Below, one piece after another: positions 56,752 through 64,000 of a stretch of 64,000 bases of DNA. Origin of the DNA: Ailurus styani (lineage: Eukaryota > Chordata > Mammalia > Carnivora > Ailuridae); NCBI GenBank assembly GCA_002007465.1, contig LNAC01000035.1, positions 7,222,445-7,286,444 on the forward strand, given 5' to 3'. Under the pieces are notes generated by a model. That model saw nothing but the letters and a program-made list of their open reading frames with translations, made no database searches and had not been told where the DNA came from. The position numbers and the translations under genes are program-made. How positions within the stretch are numbered: position 1 is the first letter of the stretch; the number at the start of each line of letters is the position of its first letter.

Positions 56752-58396
56752 TAATTTTTTTAATTAACATATAATGTGTTATTTGCTTCAGGGATACAGG
56801 TCTGTGAATCATCAGTCTTACACAATTCACAGTGCTCACCATAGCACATACCGTCCCCAATGTCCATAACCCAGCCACCCTATCCCTCCCACACCACCCC
56901 CCAGCAACCCTCAGTTTGTTTCCTGAGATTGAGTCTCTTATGGTTTGTCTTCCACCCCGGTCCCATCCTGTTTAATTTTTTCCCTCCCTACCCCCCATGA
57001 CCCCGACCCTGCCTCTCAAAATAATGATATCAGAGAGATCATACGATAATTGTCTTTCTCTGATTGACTTATTTCCCTTAACATAATACCTTCTAGTTCC
57101 ATCTATGTCATTGTAAGTGTCAAGATTTTGTGGTTTTTTTTATGGCTGCACAATATTCCATTGTATAAATATACCACATCTTTATTCATTCATCTGTTGA
57201 TGGACATCTAGGTTCTTTCCATAGTTTGGCTATTGTGGACATTGCTGCTATAAACATTCAGGTACACGTGCCCCTTCAGATCACTACATTTGTATCCTTA
57301 GGGTAAATACCCAGTATTGAGATTGCTGGGTCATAGGGTAGCTCTATTTTCAACTTTTTGAGGAACCTCCATACTGTTTTCCAGAGTGGCTGCACCAGCT
57401 TGCATTCCCACCAACAGTGTAGGAGGGTTCCCCTTTGTCTGCAATCCTCGCCAACATCTGTTGTTTCCTGACTTGTTAATTTTAGCCATTCTGACTGGTG
57501 TGAGGTGGTATCTCACTGTGGTTTTGATTTTTATTTCCCCAATGCCGAGTGATGTTGAGAATTTTTTTTTTCACAAGTCTATTGGCCACTTGGATGTCTT
57601 CTTTGGAGAAATGTCTGTTCATGTCTTCTGCCCATTTCTTTATTGGATTATTTGTTCTTTGGGTGTTGAGTTTAATAAGTTCTTTATAGATTTTGGATAC
57701 AAGCCCTTTATCTGATATGTCATTTGCAAATACCTTCTTCCATTCTGTCAGTTGTCTTTTGGTTTTGTTGACTGTTTCCTTTGCTGTGCAGAGCTTTTGA
57801 TCTTGATGAAGTCCCAATAGTTCATTTTTGCCCTCGCCTTTGGCAGTGTTTCTAGGAAGAGGTTGCTGCAGCTGAGGTCGAAGAGGTTGCTTCCTGTGTT
57901 CTCCTCAAGGATTTTGATGGATTCCTGTCTTACATTGAGGTCTTTCATCCATTTTGAGTCTATTTTTGTGTGTGGTGTAAGGAAATGGTCCAGTTTCATT
58001 TTTCTGAATGTGGCTGTCCAATTTTCCCAATGACATTTGTTGAAGAGACTGTCTTTTTTTCATTGGACATTCTTTCCTGCTTTGTTGAAGATTAGTTGAC
58101 TGTAGAGTTAAGGGTCCATTTCTGGGCTCTCTATTCTGTTCCATTGATGTATGTGTCTGTTTTTGTGCCAGTACCATACTGTCTTGATGATTACAGCTTT
58201 GTAATAGCACTTGAAGTCTGGAATTGTGATGCCACCAAATTTGGTTTTCTTTTTCAACATTCCTCTGGCTATTTGGGGTCTTTCCTGGGTCCATATAAAT
58301 TTTGGGATTATTTTTCCATTTATTTGAAAAAAATTCATGGTATTTTGATAGGGATTGCATTAAATGTATAGATTGCTTTAGGTAGCATAGACTTTT

Positions 58397-58593
58397 TTAA
58401 AAAAAGATTTTATTTATTTACTTCACAGAGAGAGAGAGAGAGATCACAAGTAGGCAGAGAGGCAGGCAGAGAGAAAGGGGGAAGCAGGCTCCCTGCTGAG
58501 CAGAGAGGCCGATGTGGGACTCGATCCCAGGACCCTGAGATCATGACCTGAGCCAAAGGCAGAGGCTTAACCCACTGAGCCACCCAGGTGCCC
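58397..58593 (-). mobile_element. SINEC inside the L1 ORF2
   Basis: Reverse SINEC: GATTTTATTTATTTACTTC, (GA)n, CAGGCTCCCTGCTGAGCAGA, GATGTGGGACTCGATCCC, ACTGAGCCACCCAGGTGCCC. Flanked by AGCATAGACTTTT (58384-58396) and AGCATAGACATTTT (58594-58607). It is younger than the L1 it interrupts. Confidence 0.95.
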
Positions 58594-60160
58594 AGCATAG
58601 ACATTTTCATAATATTTGCTCTTCCCATCCATGTGCATGGAATTTTTTTTCCATTCCTTTGTGTCTTCCTCAATTTCTTTCATGAGTAGTTTTATAGTTT
58701 TCTGAAAACAGATTCTTTGCCTCTTTGGTTAGGTTTATTCTTAGGTATCTTATGGTTTTGGGTACAATTGTAAATGAGATTGACTCCTTAATTTCTCTTT
58801 CTTCTGTTTTGCTATTGGTGTATAGAAATGCAACTGATTTCTATGCATTGATTTTATATCCTGACACTTTACTGAATTCCTGTATGTGTTCTAGAAGTTT
58901 TGGAGTGGAGTCTTTTGGGTTTTCCACAGAAAGTATCATATCATCTGCAAAACGTGAGAGTTTGACTTCTTCTTTGCTGATTCGGATGCCTTTTATTTCT
59001 TTTTGTTGTCTGATTGCCAAGGCTAGGACTTCTAGTACTATGTTGAATAGCAGTGGTGATAGTGGACAGTCCTGCTGTGTTCCTGACTTTAGGGGAAAAG
59101 CTCTCAGTTTTTCCCCATTGAGAATGATATTCACTGTGGGTTTTTCATAGATGGCTTTTATGATATTGAGGTAGGTACCTTCTATCCCTACACTGTGAAG
59201 TGTTTTGACCAAGAAAGGATGTTATACTTTGTCAAATGCTTTTTTAGCATCTATTGAGAGTATCATATGGTTCTTGTTCTTTCTTTTATTAATGTATTGT
59301 ATCACATTGATCGATTTGTGGATGTTGAACCAACCTTGCATCCCAGGAATAAATCCCACTTGGTCGTGGTGAATAATCCTTTTAATGTGCTGTTGGGTCC
59401 TATTGGTTAATATTTTGGTGAGAATTTTTGCATTTGTGTTCATAAAGGATATCAGTCTGTAATTCTCCTTTTTGATGGGGTCTTTGTCTGTTTTGGGATC
59501 AAAGTAATGTTGGCCTCATAAAATGAGTTTGGAAGTTTTCCTTCCATTTCTATTTTTTGGAACAGTTTCAGGAGAATATGTATTAATTCTTCTTTAAATG
59601 TTTGGTAGAACTCCCCTGGAAAGCCATCTGGCCCTGGGCTCTTGTTTGTTGGGAGATTTTTGATGACTGCTTCAATCTCCTTACTGGTTATGGGTCTATT
59701 CAGGTTTTCTATTTTTTCCTGGCTCAGCTTGGTAGTTTATATGTCTCTAGGAATGTATTCATTTCTTCCAGATTGTCAAATTTGCTGGTATAGAGTTGCT
59801 TATAATATGTTCTTATAATTGTTTGTATTTCTTTGGTGTTGGTTGTGATCTTTCCTTTTTCATTCATGATTTTATTAATTTGGGTCCTTTCTCTTTTCTT
59901 TTTGATAAGTCTGGCCAGGGGTTTATCAATCTTATTAATTCTTTCAAAGAAGTAGCTCCTAGTTTCATTGATTTATTCTAATGTTCTTTTTGTCTCTATT
60001 TCATTGATTTCTGCTCATCTTTATTATTTCTCTTCTCCTGCTGGGTTTAGGCTTTCTTTGCTGTTCTTTCTCTAGCTCTTTTAGGTGTAGGGTTAGGTTG
60101 TGTACTTGATACCTTTCTTGTTTCTTGAGAAAGGCTTGTATTGCTTGTATTGCTATACAC

Positions 60161-60347
60161 GCTCCTCTCAGGATTGCCTTTGCTGTGTCCCAAACAGTTG
60201 TGTTTTCATTTTCATTTGTTTCCATGAATTTTTTAATTCTTCTTTAATTTCCTNGCTCCTCTCAGGATTGCCTTTGCTGTGTCCCAAACAGTTGTGTTTT
60301 CATTCTCATTTGTTTCCATGAATTTTTTAATTCTTCTTTAATTTCCT
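60161..60347. repeat. 93 bp direct repeat around a single N (assembly artefact)
   Basis: Copy one 60161-60253, N at 60254, copy two 60255-60347. The copies differ at one base only (T at 60211, C at 60305). Confidence 0.92.
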
Positions 60348-61339
60348 GGTTGACCCATTCATTCTTTAGTAGGATGCTCTTTAGCCTCCATGTATTTGAG
60401 CTCTTTCCAACTTTCCTCTTGTGGTTGAGCTCTAGTTTCCAAGCATTATGGTCTGTAAACATGCCGGGAATGATCCCAATCTTTTGGTACTGGTTGAGAC
60501 CTGATTTGGGACCAAGGATGTGATCTATTCTGGAGAATGTTCCATGTGCACTAGAGAAGCGTGTGTATTCTGTTGTTTTGGGATGGAATGTTTTGAATAT
60601 ATCTGTGAAGTCCATCTGGTCCAGTGTGTCATTTAAACCCGTTATTTCCTTATTGACCTTTTGCTTAGATGATCTGTCCATTTCAGTCCCCTACTATTAT
60701 TATATTCTTGTCAATGTGTTTCTTTGGTTTTGTTATAAATTGGTTTATGTAATTGGCTGCTCCTGTGTTAGGGGCATAGATATTTAAAATTGTTAGATCT
60801 TCTTGTAGGACACACCCTTTAAGTATGATATAGTGTCCTTCCTCATCTCTTATTATAGTTTTTGGCTTAAAATCTAATTTATGTCATATAAGGATTGCCA
60901 CCCCAGCTTTCTTTTGATGTCCATTAGTGTGGCAAATTATTTTCCACCCCCTCACTTTAAATCTGGATGTGTCTTTGGGTCTAAAATGAGTTTCTTGCAG
61001 ACACCATATTGATGGGTTTTGTTTCTTTTATCCATTCTGATACCCTGTGTCTTTTGATTGGGGCATTTAGCCCATTTACATTCAAGGTAACTATTGAAGG
61101 AAATGAATTTAGTGTGATTGTATTGCCTGTAAGGTGACTATTACTGTATATTGTCTCTGTTCCTTTCTGGTCTGTTACTTTTAGGCTCTTTCTTTGCTTA
61201 GAGGACCCCTTTCAATATTTCCTGTAGGATTGGTTTGGTGTTTGAAAATTCTTTTAGTTTTTTATCTCTCCTTCTATTTTCAATGACAGCCTAGCTGGAT
61301 ATAGTATTCTTGGCTGCATATTTTTCTCACTTAGTGCTC

Positions 61340-62500
61340 TGAGTATATCATGCCAGTCCTTTCTGGCCTGCCAGGTCTGTTAATAGGTCTGCTGACAATC
61401 TAATATTTCTGCCATCGTATGTTACAGACCCTTTGTCCTGAACTGCTTTTAGGATCTTCTCTTTGTCACTGAGACTTGTAAGTTTTACTATTAGATGACA
61501 GGGAGTTGACCTATTTTTATTGATTTTGAGGGGGGTTCTCTGTGCCTCCTGGATTTTGATGCTTGTTCCCTTCACCAAATTAGGGAAATTCTCTGCTATA
61601 ATTAGCACCAATATACTTTCTGCCCCCCTCTCTCTTTCTTCTTCTTCTGGGATCTCAATTATTCTAATATTGTTTCATCTTATGGTATCACTAATCTCTC
61701 GAATTCTCCCCTCATGGTCCAGTAGTTGTTTATCTCTCTTTTTCTCAGCTTTTTAATTCTCCATCATTTGGTCTTCCATATCACTAATTCTTTCTTCAGC
61801 CTCATTTATCCTAGCAGTAAGAGCCTTCTTTTTTTTTAACTTTATTTTTTCAGTGATCCAAGATTCATTGTTTATGCACCACACCCAGTGCTCCATACAA
61901 TACATGCCCTCCTTGATACCCACCACCAGGTTCACCCCCCCTCCCTGCCATAATCCTGTTTGTTTCTCAGAGTCCACAGTCTCTCATGGTTCGCCTTCCC
62001 CTCCAATTTACCCCAATTCACTTTTCCTTTCCTTCTAAAGTCCTCCATTTTATTCCTTATGTTCCACAAGTAAGTGAAACCATATGATAATTGACTTTCT
62101 CTGCTTGACTTATTTCACTCAGCATAATCTCCTCAAGACCTGTCCATGTTGATACAAAAGTTGGGTATTAATCCTTTCTGATGGCTGTGTAATATTCCAT
62201 TGTATATATGGACCACATCTTTTTTATCCATTTGTCTGTTGAAGGGCATCTCAGAGCCTCCATTTTTATTGCACCTCATTAATAGCTTTTTTGATTTCAA
62301 CTTGATTAGATTTTAGCTCTTTTATTTCTCCAGAAAGGGATTCTCTAGTATCCTCCATGTTTTTTTCAAGCACAGCTAGCACCTTGAAAGCTGTCATTCT
62401 GAACTCTAGTTCTGACATGTTACTAATGTCTGTATTGATTAGGTCCCTAGCTATCGGTACTGCTTCTTGTTCTTTTTCTTGTGGTGAGTTTCTCTGCCTT
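61340..62500 (-). pseudogene. L1 ORF1 remnant
   Basis: 61348-61611 translates to the ORF1p C-terminal domain (VLIIAENFPNLVKGTSIKIQ, then CHLIVKLTSLSDKEKILKAV). The coiled-coil part at 61612-62480 is split by the nested L1 at 61829-62252. RNA-binding chaperone in active elements; here disrupted. Confidence 0.88.
61829..62252 (-). mobile_element. 5'-truncated LINE-1 nested in the larger L1
   Basis: Starts with T-rich sequence and TTATTTTTTCAGTGATCCA, then GCACCACACCCAGTGCTCC and CACAGTCTCTCATGGTTCGC: the 3' UTR of a carnivoran L1 read backwards, then ORF2 end sequence. Flanked by AGAGCCTTC (61820-61828) and AGAGCCTCC (62253-62261), one mismatch. It splits the host's ORF1. Confidence 0.88.
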
Positions 62501-62587
62501 GTCGTTTTATGTAGATAAGAATAGATGAATGAGCAATGACCCCAGAAAAATATACACTAACCAAATTGGAAGAGACGAAAAACTGGA

Positions 62588-62814
62588 GGAGAAGAAAGGA
62601 GAAAAAAATTATATATATATAATTATATATATTTAAAAATATATTTTTTATTATATATAGTATTTATATATAAAATATGTATATAATATATAATAATATA
62701 TATACAATATACTATATATACAATATATATGTATGTGTGTATATATGTATGTATGTGTGTGTATATATATAATATATATGTGTATATATATGTGTATAAT
62801 ATATATGTGTATAT

Positions 62815-62870
<56 letters not shown>
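62588..62870. repeat. AT-rich (TA)n/(TATG)n microsatellite block
   Basis: About 280 bases of TA and GTATA units, ending in about 20 uninterrupted AT units (about 62825-62869). It lies between the ORF1 remnant and the 5' UTR of the L1. Likely length-variable. Confidence 0.95.
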
Positions 62871-62874
<4 letters not shown>

Positions 62875-64000
62875 CTGGTGAATAGAACAGAGCCACACAC
62901 TTGATTTTGAGTGTATTATGACCTGTTAAAATTTAAAGAAAGAAAAACTTATATATATACAAAAATAAGGGTAAACACAATAAAGAGATGGAATATTACT
63001 GTAAAGATGAAAATTTAATAAGATTCTAAAAAAGGGATTGATAAAATAAGAAGTCAGTTGAAAAAAGAAAATAAAAAAGGAAAGAATGTGATCAGGCTGG
63101 AGACTAGAACAAAGCCATGCACTAGATTTAGGGTATATTTTGATTTAGAAGAAACTGTATCCCAAAATTATAAAGAAAGAAAAACCTATATGTATACAAA
63201 AAATAAGGTTAAATACAATGAAGGGATAGAATACAACTACAACAATGAAAATTTTAAAAGATTATTAAAAAGGTATTGATAAGATAAAATAGTTAAAAAA
63301 CGTTAATAGGAAAGATGAAAATTTTTGAAAAATAGCATAAGAAAAAAATAAAATTAAAAAATGTAACTTTGAAAGACTAAAGAATCATGGGGGAAAAAGC
63401 CATGAATTCTATGTGTTGCTTTCCCTTAGCTCTGGAGGTCTGCAGTTCTCATTGATCAGTAAATGTGGTTGAGGCTGGATGTTCTTGCTGATCTTCTGGG
63501 GGAGGGGACTGTTGCAGTGTCTTTGCCCGAGGCGGAATTGCACCGCCCTTGCCAGGGGCCAGGCTAAGTAATCTGCTCAGTTTGCTCTTGGGAGCTTTTG
63601 TTCCCTGAACGCCTTCCATAGTGCTTTGGAGCTTTGGAGGACAGGAATGAAAATGGCGGCCTCCCAGTCTCTGACCCAGAGGAGCCAAGAGCTCGGGACC
63701 TCATTCCTCAGTGCGTCCTCAGAGAAAAGCAGTCCGTCCCTCCCGTCTCCCTGGTCTCCCGCCGCACTCCAAGCTCACCCGGCCTGTGACCCAGTGTTTC
63801 TATCTCTGGCACGCAGCCCTATTTAGAATCTCCAAACCCAGCAGATTCCTGCCGCACGTTCCCATGCCACACCTCCTGGAGGAGGAAGGTGAGTCTCCCT
63901 GGATCTGCCACCTGTGGGGTCCCTGCTTGAAGAGAAGTAGCCTGACTGTGTTTAAGGTAATCACAAGCTGAGAGCCCACTCCTCGGCTCTGTCTGTGCAG

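Larger units (their letters stand above)
57010..61140 (-). pseudogene. L1 ORF2 remnant (endonuclease and reverse transcriptase)
   Basis: Broken frames read, from N- to C-terminus: endonuclease end SRIDHILGPKSGLNQYQ and TDHNAWKLEL (60262-60681); reverse transcriptase [20 protein letters not shown] and DAKKAFDKV (59222-59443); the catalytic box as FADDM with [14 protein letters not shown] upstream (58841-59212); C-terminal KVENRATL (57331-57516). Normal ORF2 is a single frame of roughly 1275 residues; here it falls into many frames and contains a SINEC. Confidence 0.9.
56752..64000 (-). mobile_element. Nearly full-length LINE-1, degenerate, cut by the window edge
   Basis: Minus-strand L1: 3' UTR about 56752-57000, ORF2 about 57010-61140, ORF1 about 61340-62500, an AT-rich spacer, then 5' UTR 63400-64000 (GCAGTTCTCATTGATCAGTA, AATGAAAATGGCGGCCTCCC in plus orientation). 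Both ORFs carry stops and frameshifts. It hosts a SINEC (58397-58593) and a second L1 (61829-62252), and the assembly join at 60254. It cannot be active. Confidence 0.93.

Noticed and set aside
62623..62900. Tyr/Ile/His-rich frames of 62-91 codons
   Set aside because: They are translations of the TA/TATG microsatellite.
1..64000. CRISPR array, operon, prophage or other microbial system
   Set aside because: The window is mammalian. The only short regular repeats are microsatellites, and the only interspersed ones are retro- and DNA-transposons.

Overview
This window is mammalian nuclear DNA, from a carnivoran and probably a caniform. The main evidence is at least five tRNA-Lys-derived SINEC elements, most with the family's usual opening (gcacctgggtggctcag or close variants), a CT-rich stretch and an AATAAA-type tail. 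It also has carnivoran-type LINE-1 ends, ancient mammalian MIR, L2, MaLR and L3/CR1 remnants, and long introns with GT-AG splice sites. Nothing looks prokaryotic, and I see no operon, CRISPR array or phage.

One protein-coding gene is supported. It is the plus-strand orthologue of human C1orf94, with seven coding exons between 11850 and 49908. Every splice junction can be placed to the base, and the joined frame has no internal stop. It comes to 1725 nt including the stop, or 574 residues. The product is an uncharacterised, largely disordered protein rich in proline, with a Tyr/Gln/Asn/Pro-rich C-terminal part.

Layout. Positions 1-10800 are intergenic: MIR, L2 and MaLR remnants, a hAT-like MITE, one young SINEC and a purine microsatellite. 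Positions 10800-11450 are a CpG island with GC boxes, the likely C1orf94 promoter. In human the large gene CSMD2 lies divergently just upstream, so the promoter may be shared, but I recognised no CSMD2 exon. Intron 1 (12101-31529) is filled with L2/MIR, a SINEC, three L1 pieces and an L3/CR1 fragment. Exons 2 to 7 lie at 31530-49908. Positions 49909-56750 hold the 3' UTR, an L3/CR1 remnant, a HAL1-like remnant and a MaLR LTR. Positions 56752-64000 are an old, nearly full-length minus-strand L1, broken in both ORFs, with a SINEC and a second L1 inserted into it. It runs off the right edge within its 5' UTR.

The most useful second-look result concerns the assembly. Both N bases in the window (24017 and 60254) are single Ns sitting between direct repeats of 90 and 93 bp. 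This is the signature of unmerged overlapping contig ends, not of real duplication. I found no novel multi-gene system. The biologically open item is C1orf94 itself.
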